Below are positions 7,724 to 16,172 of a DNA stretch of 54,789 bases, piece by piece. A program made the position numbers and the translations under genes. The stretch is from CAWUIO01 sp963922455 (GTDB lineage: Bacteria > Bacteroidota > Bacteroidia > Cytophagales > Microscillaceae): assembly GCA_963922455.1 (NCBI GenBank), contig CAWUIO010000035.1, positions 1 through 54,789 on the forward strand, written 5' to 3'. Under the pieces are notes generated by a model that was not told the origin of the DNA, searched no databases, and worked only from the letters and a program-made list of their open reading frames with translations. Numbering within the stretch: position 1 is the first letter of the stretch; each line of letters opens with the position of its first letter.

Positions 7724-8911
7724 ATGTTATACGAGATATATTTTCTGGCCATTCATATCTTAGCCTTGGTGGCCGTATGTTTTAGTGTAGGGCTAAATGA
7801 GGACAGCTTTGACCACCAGAATAAGAAACCTACCCGGGAGGGCTATTGGGCCTTGGTACTCTTGGGCCTTAGTGTGTTGGGTTTGATACTGCTGGTCAAC
7901 TTAATGACCTCTCCTCTTGAAGACAACCGAGGGCTCTTTCTGGGCTTTTTTATCACCTTGGCATCTTTTAGCTTGCCCTATTTTAGTACAACCCATAATG
8001 CGGAGATACCGGGCTGGCCCAAAATCAATTTAATTGGCTGGCTTACCATTGCATTAGGCGGTATTGGTCTATTACCCGTGTTATTATATTTAACGGGGGC
8101 CAAGGCCGACTCCATAGCGGTTATTGGGCACTCCATTACCGTAGCTTCGGCCCTTTTTGCCTTACTGGGAGAGACCATTCAATCGGACGGGAAAGGGAGG
8201 TTCTCCTTAACCGACTTAGGTAAATTAATTTTTACGGCTATTTTGATTGGTTTTACGGTCTCAGTAGTCAATTCGCAAATTGAGGACGAAGAGAAACGGG
8301 ACTTACAAAAAAAAATGAGCCAAACCGTTAACAGCTTAGATTCGGCCCGGGTAGTGCTAGATGTTCTGAATCATCAACTAAAACGTACGGGCAAACAGTT
8401 TACCACCATGCTGGATACGAATGGGAAGCGGTTTTTAGAACGACTTGCTTCCATTCATAAGGATATTGACACCATCATTGTAGATGTAGAGCGACATTTG
8501 GAAGATAGCTTGTCCAAAGGCTTTCGCCGGGTACGTACCCGGATTCAAAATAAGATTGACTCCATTCGCCAAGGTTTGGCATTAGATCAAGACTTAAAAA
8601 AGGTATATCAACAAAGTATCAACCAGTACTATCTCCTCAAAAAACTGAAAGGAGAGATGGCACAGGGCTCCAAGCTGGCCAGCTTGGATACGTTTATCCG
8701 GCAGGAACAAGAAAAGCAACTTCAAAAAGTTTTGCTCAGCGAAACGATGCTACTGGATATAAAAAAGGAAGTCCTGCTGCTCAAGCAAAGGTTGAACAAC
8801 TCCAACAATTACGTGACCCGGCAGGACCTAGACCAAATGAAAGGCGATATGATTCGAGATGTGCACCGCACCTTAAAATCGGCCCTAGACACCCTCAAAA
8901 AAGTCAAATAG
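7724..8911 (+). CDS. Six-TM protein with long C-terminal coiled coil, function unknown
   Basis: The protein has 395 residues. Predicted TM segments lie near 4-23, 41-61, 69-88, 102-125, 129-151 and 165-186. Residues 187-395 are almost entirely heptad-like (MSQTVNSLDSARVVLDVL, RRVRTRIQNKIDSIRQGL, MKGDMIRDVHRTLKSAL), so a cytoplasmic or periplasmic rod follows the membrane domain. It is translationally linked to the 7143 gene (5-nt gap). The stop lies 9 nt from the end of the convergent nhaB gene. Function unknown; the architecture suggests a scaffold or mechanosensor. Confidence 0.75.
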   Translation: MLYEIYFLAIHILALVAVCFSVGLNEDSFDHQNKKPTREGYWALVLLGLSVLGLILLVNLMTSPLEDNRGLFLGFFITLASFSLPYFSTTHNAEIPGWPKINLIGWLTIALGGIGLLPVLLYLTGAKADSIAVIGHSITVASALFALLGETIQSDGKGRFSLTDLGKLIFTAILIGFTVSVVNSQIEDEEKRDLQKKMSQTVNSLDSARVVLDVLNHQLKRTGKQFTTMLDTNGKRFLERLASIHKDIDTIIVDVERHLEDSLSKGFRRVRTRIQNKIDSIRQGLALDQDLKKVYQQSINQYYLLKKLKGEMAQGSKLASLDTFIRQEQEKQLQKVLLSETMLLDIKKEVLLLKQRLNNSNNYVTRQDLDQMKGDMIRDVHRTLKSALDTLKKVK

Positions 8912-8919
8912 ATTTCTTT

Positions 8920-10455
8920 TTAAATCCCGAGCCAATTCCATACTAAGAATACCAGCGCAACTGCTGTCAGAATGAAAAAGTAAGGAAGGGCCATGATTAC
9001 CATCCGAATGTAAGATAACTTCAAGCGGGCCGCAATGGCATTGGTCAACAAGAATAAGAAAGCAGCTTGGCCATTGGGCGTAGCGATGGATGGAATATTC
9101 GTGCCCACATTGATAGCAACAGCCACCTTATGGGATTGCATGGATTCGGTGCCCAACTCAGCCACGGCTTGTTTGATGTAAATAGTACCCACAAAAACAT
9201 TATCACTGATAGCCGAAAGGATTCCTGAGAAAGCGAAGAATACGTATGGTTGGATAGCTTCACGGGCTTGCAAAGCCGACTTAATAACCGGTTCAAATAG
9301 GTGAATGTGTTCAATCATCCCAACAATTACGAAAAAGACTACCAGAAGGGAGGTAAATGGGGTAGCTTCTTCAAAAGCATAACCAATGGTATCTTCGTGG
9401 GTTTTTCCGGTGAGGGATGTAAGAAAGATTATTACCGACAAACCAATAAGCCCAACCTCGGCCAAGTGAAGGGCCAAGGCAATGATTAACCATATACCTC
9501 CGATACTTTGAACGATGAGAATCCACCGTTTTTGGGTATCCATTTCTTCCTCAGTTTTATCGGCACTCTTTTTAAGGATCTTGCGAACATTTTCCGGGAG
9601 TTGGTAGCCATAACCCGCAATCTTTAATTCCTCTACCAAGAGGGTGGTGCCCAAACCAAAAAAGAGAATTGGGATAGAAACATTGGCCATCTTTAAGTAA
9701 AACTCAATGAAGTCCCAGCCCATTTTAGAGGCAATAATTAAGTTTTGCGGCTCCCCAACCTGGGTAGACATCCCTCCAATGGCCGTACCCACTACCCCGT
9801 GCATCAATAAATTACGCAAAAACCCGCTAAATTTTTCAAAATCTTGGTTAGCTAAATGCTTTCGGTCATCTTCCGATTTATCCGGGTAGGGGGCTTGCTC
9901 GTCTAAAGAAGCACTGGTGTAAATATTATAAAAGGCAATGGCCACGGCAATCATCACTGCCGTAACCGTGAGAGCATCCAACCAAGCCGATAAGAAAGCC
10001 CCAACAAAGGTAAATGTTAGGGAAAGCAGCTTCTTGGAGCGAATACCCACAATTAAACGGGTGAAAATCCAGGAAAGTAAGTCTTTCATGAAGTGGATTC
10101 CTGCCACCATAAAGAGGAGGAGCAAGATTACCTCAAGGTTAGCCTCTACCTCGTGATATATCCCTTCAGGAGTTACCAAACCCATAAAGACGGTCTCTAT
10201 GGCAATGAGACCACCGGGAATAAGGGGATAGCACTGCAAGGCTAAAGCCAGGGTGCCGATGAATTGGGCGATTATGAGCCAGCCAATGACTAAATGGGCA
10301 ACTGATTCTCCATATGTATTCATCAGCGTGATGTACAAAAGAGGGTTCAAGACCAAGAAGAAAATGACGGCTTGTTTATACCATACGGGGCTATCGCCCA
10401 TGAATGTACCGAAGGCTACTTCGCTAAAAGAAGAAGATTTGATTCTTTTTTCCAT
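8920..10455 (-). CDS. nhaB: Na+/H+ antiporter NhaB
   Basis: The 511-residue length is typical of NhaB. The N-terminal part reads like enterobacterial NhaB: SPVWYKQAVIFFLVLNP, LALQCYPLIPGGLIAIE, ANLEVILLLLFMVAGIHFM, FLSAWLDALTVTAVMI. About twelve hydrophobic segments are visible. The known role is electrogenic Na+/H+ exchange at the inner membrane for sodium and pH homeostasis. It is monocistronic with a -7 box at 10478-10485. NhaB is best known from Proteobacteria, so transfer is possible. Confidence 0.93.
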   Translation of the reverse strand: MEKRIKSSSFSEVAFGTFMGDSPVWYKQAVIFFLVLNPLLYITLMNTYGESVAHLVIGWLIIAQFIGTLALALQCYPLIPGGLIAIETVFMGLVTPEGIYHEVEANLEVILLLLFMVAGIHFMKDLLSWIFTRLIVGIRSKKLLSLTFTFVGAFLSAWLDALTVTAVMIAVAIAFYNIYTSASLDEQAPYPDKSEDDRKHLANQDFEKFSGFLRNLLMHGVVGTAIGGMSTQVGEPQNLIIASKMGWDFIEFYLKMANVSIPILFFGLGTTLLVEELKIAGYGYQLPENVRKILKKSADKTEEEMDTQKRWILIVQSIGGIWLIIALALHLAEVGLIGLSVIIFLTSLTGKTHEDTIGYAFEEATPFTSLLVVFFVIVGMIEHIHLFEPVIKSALQAREAIQPYVFFAFSGILSAISDNVFVGTIYIKQAVAELGTESMQSHKVAVAINVGTNIPSIATPNGQAAFLFLLTNAIAARLKLSYIRMVIMALPYFFILTAVALVFLVWNWLGI

Positions 10456-10477
10456 AAAAGACCGAGATGAAGCTTGG

Positions 10478-10485
10478 CAAATTTA
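10478..10485 (-). promoter_or_regulatory. Putative -7 box of nhaB
   Basis: On the minus strand this reads TAAATTTG, an exact TAnnTTTG match, 22 nt before the nhaB ATG at 10455. No -33 TTTG is evident. Confidence 0.4.
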
Positions 10486-10610
10486 GAAAAAAATTAAAGG
10501 ATGTTTGAATTACGTAAAAAAATTACACAAACCCGAAATATCCGATTCTTTTTCTAAAATACCTTTCCTATTAAAGTAGCGAATATAAGGGGAATATGTA
10601 TAGTAAAACA

Positions 10611-11972
10611 TTAAATTGTTCTTTGCATATCAAAATTTTCCAAATAGTCTGCTACCCGTCTGGCAAAGCTTCCTCCCAAGGCACCATCAATGACCCGGTG
10701 GTCGTAAGCATGCGAGATAAACATCATATGGCGGATGGCAATAACATCTCCTTGAGGGGTTTCTAAAACGGCAGGTTTCTTTTTAATACTCCCTAAGGCC
10801 AGGATGGCTACCTGAGGTTGCATAATGATGGGGGTACCCATTTCATTTCCAAAAGAACCAATATTAGATACCGTGTAGGTACCATGGGATAGCTCATCGG
10901 GCTTTAATTTATTCTCCCGAGCCCGGCGAGCCAGATCGTTGACTTTTTTGGTTAGCCCTAATAAATTCATTTGGTCGGCATGGTGAATCACCGGAACTAT
11001 TAAGTTACCGCTTGGTAAGGCGGCAGCCATACCTATGTTGATATCTTTTTTACGAATGATGTTGTCCCCTTCCACCGAGATATTGACCATGGGGAAGTCT
11101 TTGAGCGCTTGTACGACTGCCTCCATGAAAATAGGGGTAAAGGTGAGTTTTTCTCCTTCTCTTTTCTGAAATTCATTTTTAACCTTATTACGCCACATTA
11201 CCACGTTGGTCACATCTACTTCTACAAATGTGGTTACGTGAGGAGAGATTTGCTTAGACTCTACCATGCGTTTCGCAATCATTTTTCGCATGCGGTCCAT
11301 CTCGATAATTTCTTGAGCTCCGTTCATAGAAGCCGCTGGGCTAGGCATGGGGGTAGGAGTCGTAGCCGGTGAACTGATCGGGGCTTTCTTGGGTGCGGGT
11401 GGGGCCGGAGCAGGCGTATTTTTGGGTGAAAGAATTTGGGCAGAACCAGCACCTTTTTGTTCAATGTAGGCCAAAATATCGTGCTTGGTCACTCGATTGT
11501 CCATGCCCGAACCAGGGATAAGGGCAAGCTCATCCATACTGATATTTTCTTGTTTGGCAATGTTTAATACCAAGGGAGAGTAGAAACGGTTGGGCTGAGG
11601 CACGGCCAAAGTTTGGTAAGCATTACTCACTTGAACGGCCTCAGACAGGGTTTGCTCGATACTTTGTACCGCTTCTTGCAAGTTTGGCTCAGCTTGGGTT
11701 TGACTAGGGCTGTCAGTAGATGGAGCATCTCCATCGGTCTCAATACGGGCAATGGGGCTTCCTACTTGTACAACGTCTCCTTCTTCGGCTAGGATTTCTT
11801 TTAGGATGCCAGAGTGGGTAGAGGGGATTTCGGTGTCTACTTTGTCGGTAGCTACTTCCAGTACCGGTTCGTCTTGCTCAATTTCTTCGCCAACTTGCTT
11901 GAGCCAATTAAGAATGGTACCTTCCATTACACTTTCGCCCATTTTGGGCATGAGCATTTCGACTATTGCCAT
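10611..11972 (-). CDS. 2-oxoacid dehydrogenase E2 (dihydrolipoyl acyltransferase)
   Basis: The protein has 453 residues from ATG 11972; an upstream ATG at 12017 adds 15 unrelated residues. Domains are a lipoyl domain at 1-76 with lipoylated Lys44 in ATDKVDTE, an Ala/Pro-rich linker, a peripheral-subunit-binding domain at about 131-171, a second Pro-rich linker, and a catalytic acyltransferase domain from about 225. The active-site motif is HAYDHRVIDG near the C-terminus. It transfers acyl groups to CoA in the cytoplasm. A single lipoyl domain and the MGESVMEGTI start fit branched-chain or oxoglutarate-type E2. No E1 or E3 gene is adjacent, so the substrate cannot be fixed. Confidence 0.92.
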   Translation of the reverse strand: MAIVEMLMPKMGESVMEGTILNWLKQVGEEIEQDEPVLEVATDKVDTEIPSTHSGILKEILAEEGDVVQVGSPIARIETDGDAPSTDSPSQTQAEPNLQEAVQSIEQTLSEAVQVSNAYQTLAVPQPNRFYSPLVLNIAKQENISMDELALIPGSGMDNRVTKHDILAYIEQKGAGSAQILSPKNTPAPAPPAPKKAPISSPATTPTPMPSPAASMNGAQEIIEMDRMRKMIAKRMVESKQISPHVTTFVEVDVTNVVMWRNKVKNEFQKREGEKLTFTPIFMEAVVQALKDFPMVNISVEGDNIIRKKDINIGMAAALPSGNLIVPVIHHADQMNLLGLTKKVNDLARRARENKLKPDELSHGTYTVSNIGSFGNEMGTPIIMQPQVAILALGSIKKKPAVLETPQGDVIAIRHMMFISHAYDHRVIDGALGGSFARRVADYLENFDMQRTI

Positions 11973-12420
11973 ATCGATTGAGGGGTTTAGAACGCAGATA
12001 AAAAAAGAAATTACCAAAAAGCTAAGTAAAGCCAGTCTAGCCGCTGCTTTGAAGTAATAATACTATTTCACCCCAAAATTAATCAAAAAAATGGCAATAT
12101 TGCGTATTTAGGCGAGGGTAAAGAAATGAAGGAAGTAGAAGGAAAGTCTGAGTATGAAGCATTTAGAGATGAGGAAAAATATCAGTCAACTGCAGGCCAA
12201 ATAGTCAGAAGAATCCCTATGCAAAACCGATTAGCTGGGAATATAATTTTTTTTCTAAGTTTATAGATTTGAATTGCCAAAATTTCCTATGGCGGAGGGG
12301 CAAAGCGGCCTGTTTGAGAATTTGTCCCACATCCCGATTCTCGGCTCCCGGCTCCATTCAATCTGGCTTAGGGCCTTACAAACGCCAGGGAGATGCGGCC
12401 GCTAAACATTTTCGGCCGAA
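11973..12420. other. Gene-poor interval with a degraded element fragment
   Basis: No convincing gene is present. A short fragment of the repeat family (GCGGCCTGTTTGAG at about 12305-12318) appears without its other parts, followed by C/T-rich sequence (about 12326-12350) reminiscent of the right end of the window. A 46-codon frame at 12126-12266 has no recognisable features. Confidence 0.5.
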
Positions 12421-12613
12421 CAGGAACTATTAAGAATTCCTCCTGCGACCCATCACAGCTCTCCACTCGCATCTCTGTTCTCAAATGGCTGAGGGATAGA
12501 GCGGCCTGTTTGAGCCCGCCGCTGTTTGTGCGGGGCCGGCGAGTAGCGAAAGCCCGACCCCGGCGGCACATAAGGGAAAGTAGACAGGAATGTACACCGC
12601 CGGGGGCAGCCCC
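12421..12613 (-). repeat. Structured GC-rich element, copy B (-), with shared extension
   Basis: The core is 12486-12613. On the minus strand it starts GGGGCTGCCCC and has a main stem CCCCGGCGG / CCGCCGGGG, the shared TCGGGCTTTCGCTACTCGC block and a second stem CGCCG/CGGCG. It begins 34 nt after the stop of the minus-strand gene ending at 12647. The extension 12421-12485 is clearly homologous to 54324-54395 next to copy I, and both contain ATTCCTCCTG and GACCCATCACA (read on copy B's plus strand). Confidence 0.85.
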
Positions 12614-12646
12614 AAAGAATTTTTTCTAGGATGCTAGGGGGGTGGA

Positions 12647-13390
12647 TCAGGAGGCATGGGCAAAACTATGGCCATTTAGACTGGCTGCTTTGCCATTGTT
12701 ACTGTGCTTGACACTGGCCAAGAGTTCTTCCAGTTTTTCAAGCTCGATCTTTTTTTGTTTCTTTTTTTCTTTGTCTTGAGTATTGTACATAGAGCGTTTG
12801 ACATTGCTAATGTCGTACTTGTAGCTTTTTTCCCGCCAGCTAATGCTTTCTTTCTTCAGTATTTGGAGTTCTTCACTTTGTTTTTTTAACTGTAATTCTA
12901 AGGTACGTTTTTGGGCGGTTTCTTCTTTCAGGTCTTGCTCCATTTTATCTAAGGCCTCACTTTTTTCTTGTAGCATATTTTTGCGTTTAGCGTTTACTTC
13001 CTCTAGAAAAATTTCTCCGACAAAGTAAATGGAGGCCGCTTTAAAAAATGGGATAAACAAGGCGCTTCCAATTTCTATGAAGGCTCCGGTTTGGTAAAAG
13101 CTTATAATATCTTTTCCATAAAAGAGCAGCCCCCCTACAAAGTCAATACCGGCAAAAAAGATAGGCATCCAAGGTTTGTGGGAATGGACAATGATGATAA
13201 ACGTGATGGTACTTAAACCCCCCGCTGCCACCAAGGCTATAAGTACATCTAAAATAGGATGAATTTGGTAGGGGTTGTGATGATAATACAGCTTCGCGTA
13301 CATCTGAAAAAATGTAAGGATCAGGGTAGCGAGGGCAAAAACTGGAGCTTGAGGACTTTTTATAAATTCGTAAAACCGCTGCATAGACAT
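12647..13390 (-). CDS. Four-TM coiled-coil membrane protein, function unknown
   Basis: The protein has 247 residues. Hydrophobic segments lie near 15-33, 44-66, 73-90 and about 103-125. They are followed by a long charged coiled coil at about 127-195 (EALDKMEQDLKEETAQKR) and a Lys-rich end (KEKKKQKKIELEKLEELL). The plan resembles the 7143/7724 proteins although the sequences differ. It is monocistronic with a -7 box 23 nt upstream and a repeat element just downstream. Function unknown. Confidence 0.72.
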   Translation of the reverse strand: MSMQRFYEFIKSPQAPVFALATLILTFFQMYAKLYYHHNPYQIHPILDVLIALVAAGGLSTITFIIIVHSHKPWMPIFFAGIDFVGGLLFYGKDIISFYQTGAFIEIGSALFIPFFKAASIYFVGEIFLEEVNAKRKNMLQEKSEALDKMEQDLKEETAQKRTLELQLKKQSEELQILKKESISWREKSYKYDISNVKRSMYNTQDKEKKKQKKIELEKLEELLASVKHSNNGKAASLNGHSFAHAS

Positions 13391-13412
13391 CTATTCTTGT
13401 TCATATTTTAAA

Positions 13413-13420
13413 CAAAAATA
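13413..13420 (-). promoter_or_regulatory. Putative -7 box for the 13390 gene
   Basis: On the minus strand this reads TATTTTTG, an exact TAnnTTTG match, 22 nt before the ATG. Confidence 0.4.
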
Positions 13421-13497
13421 TATATAATGAGCATAAATTGCTAATAAAAGGGGCATATTTTTAATATTTGAGCATTTTTGCTTAGGGCAACGTGCGT

Positions 13498-14832
13498 TTA
13501 TTCAGTGCTACTTGGCCCGGGATTATTTATACCACTGAGGCTGCCACTGAGTTTGGGGCCCATTTTTTCCTCTGGATTTGCGGGGGTTTTTATCTCGATG
13601 GTTTGGGTAGTTTCAGGGTTTGAGGCGACTTGCAAAGGGGTTTTGGGCACCTTGGCTTTAACGCGTAATTTGAAGTCACTCAGAATATTCATATAGTTCA
13701 TGTAAGCCTCATAAGGGCTTTCATAAGGATTGAAATAATCGTGTACATCGCCATCGGAGAAGAACTTGGTGCACATATAATAAAAATGGTCGCTCATCTG
13801 AAGACGGAGCCAATCTTTCTTAAGGACATTATCTCCATAGTTCAGGATATCCTCGCGTAGGGAATACAAATGCTCAAAGGCTTCATTTTGCAATTCGTTT
13901 CCTAACCAAGCGGTAAGGTCTTTTTCGGCATCGGCCCAAGATATGGTATTGGGTACGCTAAGTACACCCTTTGGTTGATGCATTTGGGCCACCTCACTGG
14001 CCGTGGCAAATGTCCAATCGGAAAACTTTTTGACGGCCCAGGGAAGTGCTCGTAAAAAGTCGAATATTCCGGTAGACTCATTTTGGTGTTCGCCAAATGT
14101 CTCATAACCCAAGAACACATTGAGTACTTTTTCTTGGGGAGTGAGTTCATTGAGCCAGCTCACATATTTTTCGGTCGTGAGGGGCCACTCAGACCATTCC
14201 CGGTCAGAAAACCGAAAGGCTATATCATCGGATAAATTGTAATTTCGTAGTAAGATCTTTAGGCGATTGTTGAGGGGGTTGTAATACAAGTGGTGGGGGC
14301 TTTTCCATCCGAGGATATGCTTGGCCCCTTCGGTCATGATTGCCTTAAATCCTAATTTAGCTACGGTAAAACCTATCTGGTCATCATAAATAAGCTCGGT
14401 ATTGCGGAATACTTGTGGGTTTTGCCCAAAGAGATTTTGAATTTTTTGGCGATGTTGTTCTACTTGGGCCACAAACTCTTCTTCATTCCAAAGAGATGAC
14501 AGGGAGTGGGCATAGGTTTCGCCCAAAAATTCTACATGACCCGTTTGTGCTAGCTTTTGAAAGCTCTCAATTACTTCGGGCGCGTAGGTTTCTAATTGCT
14601 CCAAGGCCATCCCCGAAATAGAAAAGCTAACTTTAAAGAAGTCACGGTATTCCTGGATGAGTTGGTATATTATTTCATTGGTGGCAAGGTAGCTTTTATC
14701 GGCTACTTTACGCAAAATGGTTCGGTTATTAAGCGAATCCTCATAAATATGATCTTTCCCTATATCAAAAAATCGGTAGGGTTTTAAGCGGTAGGGCTGG
14801 TGGAGCTGAAAGTAAAAACAAAGGGTTTTCAT
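13498..14832 (-). CDS. Glycoside hydrolase family 57 (alpha-amylase-type)
   Basis: The protein has 444 residues with the GH57 landmarks: HQP at residues 11-13, GETYAHS at 104-110, and FRNTELIYDD with likely catalytic nucleophile Glu146. The downstream region ETFGEHQ is also typical. No signal peptide is visible, so it acts in the cytoplasm on alpha-glucans such as glycogen. It is the last gene of a three-gene minus-strand operon, 38 nt after the glycosyltransferase. The last 40 residues are Pro/Thr/Gly-rich and probably disordered. Hydrolase versus 4-alpha-glucanotransferase activity cannot be settled from sequence. Confidence 0.9.
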   Translation of the reverse strand: MKTLCFYFQLHQPYRLKPYRFFDIGKDHIYEDSLNNRTILRKVADKSYLATNEIIYQLIQEYRDFFKVSFSISGMALEQLETYAPEVIESFQKLAQTGHVEFLGETYAHSLSSLWNEEEFVAQVEQHRQKIQNLFGQNPQVFRNTELIYDDQIGFTVAKLGFKAIMTEGAKHILGWKSPHHLYYNPLNNRLKILLRNYNLSDDIAFRFSDREWSEWPLTTEKYVSWLNELTPQEKVLNVFLGYETFGEHQNESTGIFDFLRALPWAVKKFSDWTFATASEVAQMHQPKGVLSVPNTISWADAEKDLTAWLGNELQNEAFEHLYSLREDILNYGDNVLKKDWLRLQMSDHFYYMCTKFFSDGDVHDYFNPYESPYEAYMNYMNILSDFKLRVKAKVPKTPLQVASNPETTQTIEIKTPANPEEKMGPKLSGSLSGINNPGPSSTE

Positions 14833-14870
14833 AGCGTACGTAGAATTTTTTCTGTTTTGTGAACCAAAGC

Positions 14871-16151
14871 TTAGGCAACCAAAGAATGATAAATTTCCTT
14901 AATTTCTTGGGCAGAGTTTTCCCATTTGAGTCCATCCACTTCTTTCCGTCCGTATTTGCGGAACATATCGGAGAGCCCATTATAGTATAAGAGAGAATAA
15001 ATGGCATCGGCCATGGCATCAATATCCCAAAAGTCGGTTTTTACGGCGTATTTAAGCACTTCGGACACGCCCGATTGTTTAGAAATAATGACTGGCACAT
15101 TGGAGCGCATTGCCTCCAAGGGAGAGATACCAAAGGGTTCGGAAACGGAGGGCATGACGTAGACATCACTCATGGAGAACATACGGTCTACATCTTTCCC
15201 TCGTAAAAACCCGGTAAAGTGGAAGTGGGTACCCATTTTTAGCTCGGCCACCCTTCGTATCATACGGGGCATCATATCTCCACTTCCGGCCATAACGAAG
15301 CGAACCTTATCGGTTTTTTGCAATACCCTGTGCGCGGCTTCTACGAAGTATTCCGGACCTTTTTGTTGGGTTATTCTACCCAAAAAGGTGACTATTTTCT
15401 CTTCAAGGTGATTTGGGTATACTTCTTTTTCGTTTTCCAGGGGTTGTACCGCATTATACACGGTAATGATTTTCTGGGGATCGATTCCGTAGCGCTCGAT
15501 GGCTACCCGTTTGGTGAGGTTGCTTACGGTAATGACCCGATCGGCGGCTTCCATGCCTCTTTTCTCTATGTTAAAAACGTGCTTATTTACATTTTTGCCG
15601 CTTCGGTCAAATTCAGTAGCGTGTAGGTGTACAATGAGAGGTTTGCCAGATATGTGTTTGGCATTAATTCCGGCATCATAGGTGAGCCAGTCGTGGGCGT
15701 GTATCACATCAAACTCGTGGCTGGCGGCGATTTGGTTGGCCACTAAGGCATAATTGGCAACTTCTTGATAGAGGTTGGTGCCGTATTTCCCGGCAAACTT
15801 GAAGTTTCCTTCAATGCTCATTTCCCGCACATCCGACATCTCATTGACAATTTTGCTGGCTCTCACCGCAAAATCCTCACTAGACATATAGGGTATAAGC
15901 ATCGAGCCCACCTCGATATAATCCATATCCCGGGCTTCGTGCTTGTAATGGAGTCTTTTCTTTTTGATATTGATATCCCCTGCCCCCACCAGTTGGGCAA
16001 TTTCCTGATTTTCGTCGCCGTAGGTTTTCGGGACCACGAAAATAATGTCGGTTTCGTTTTGATATAAGCCTTTGGCCAAGCCATAACAGGCAGTCCCTAA
16101 ACCACCGCTAATATGAGGGGGAAATTCCCAACCGAACATAAGTACTCTCAT
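14871..16151 (-). CDS. Glycosyltransferase (GT4/glycogen-synthase-like)
   Basis: The 426-residue protein has a GT-B fold. The N-terminal loop WEFPPHISGGLGTACYGLA matches the glycogen-synthase-type Gly-rich donor loop. The acceptor half contains HAHDWLTYDAG, and the C-terminal half has FLGRITQQKGPEYFVEAA and the nucleotide-sugar motif PSVSEPFGISPLEAM. It lies between a debranching enzyme and a GH57 amylase (21- and 38-nt gaps), a combination known in Bacteroidota glycogen loci, so it probably elongates glycogen. Other GT4 roles are possible. Confidence 0.88.
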   Translation of the reverse strand: MRVLMFGWEFPPHISGGLGTACYGLAKGLYQNETDIIFVVPKTYGDENQEIAQLVGAGDINIKKKRLHYKHEARDMDYIEVGSMLIPYMSSEDFAVRASKIVNEMSDVREMSIEGNFKFAGKYGTNLYQEVANYALVANQIAASHEFDVIHAHDWLTYDAGINAKHISGKPLIVHLHATEFDRSGKNVNKHVFNIEKRGMEAADRVITVSNLTKRVAIERYGIDPQKIITVYNAVQPLENEKEVYPNHLEEKIVTFLGRITQQKGPEYFVEAAHRVLQKTDKVRFVMAGSGDMMPRMIRRVAELKMGTHFHFTGFLRGKDVDRMFSMSDVYVMPSVSEPFGISPLEAMRSNVPVIISKQSGVSEVLKYAVKTDFWDIDAMADAIYSLLYYNGLSDMFRKYGRKEVDGLKWENSAQEIKEIYHSLVA

Positions 16152-16172
16152 AATCCCTACTTTTTATATCCC

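Noticed and set aside
12126..12266. 46-codon frame possibly encoding a small protein
   Set aside because: No domain, no promoter-like site, and it lies in a decayed intergenic region.
12368..12571. Small frame encoding WLRDRAACLSPP-like peptide, also seen at 22116-22307 and 54189-54371
   Set aside because: These frames are read-through of the conserved end block of the repeat elements; the shared peptide reflects repeat DNA, not a protein family.
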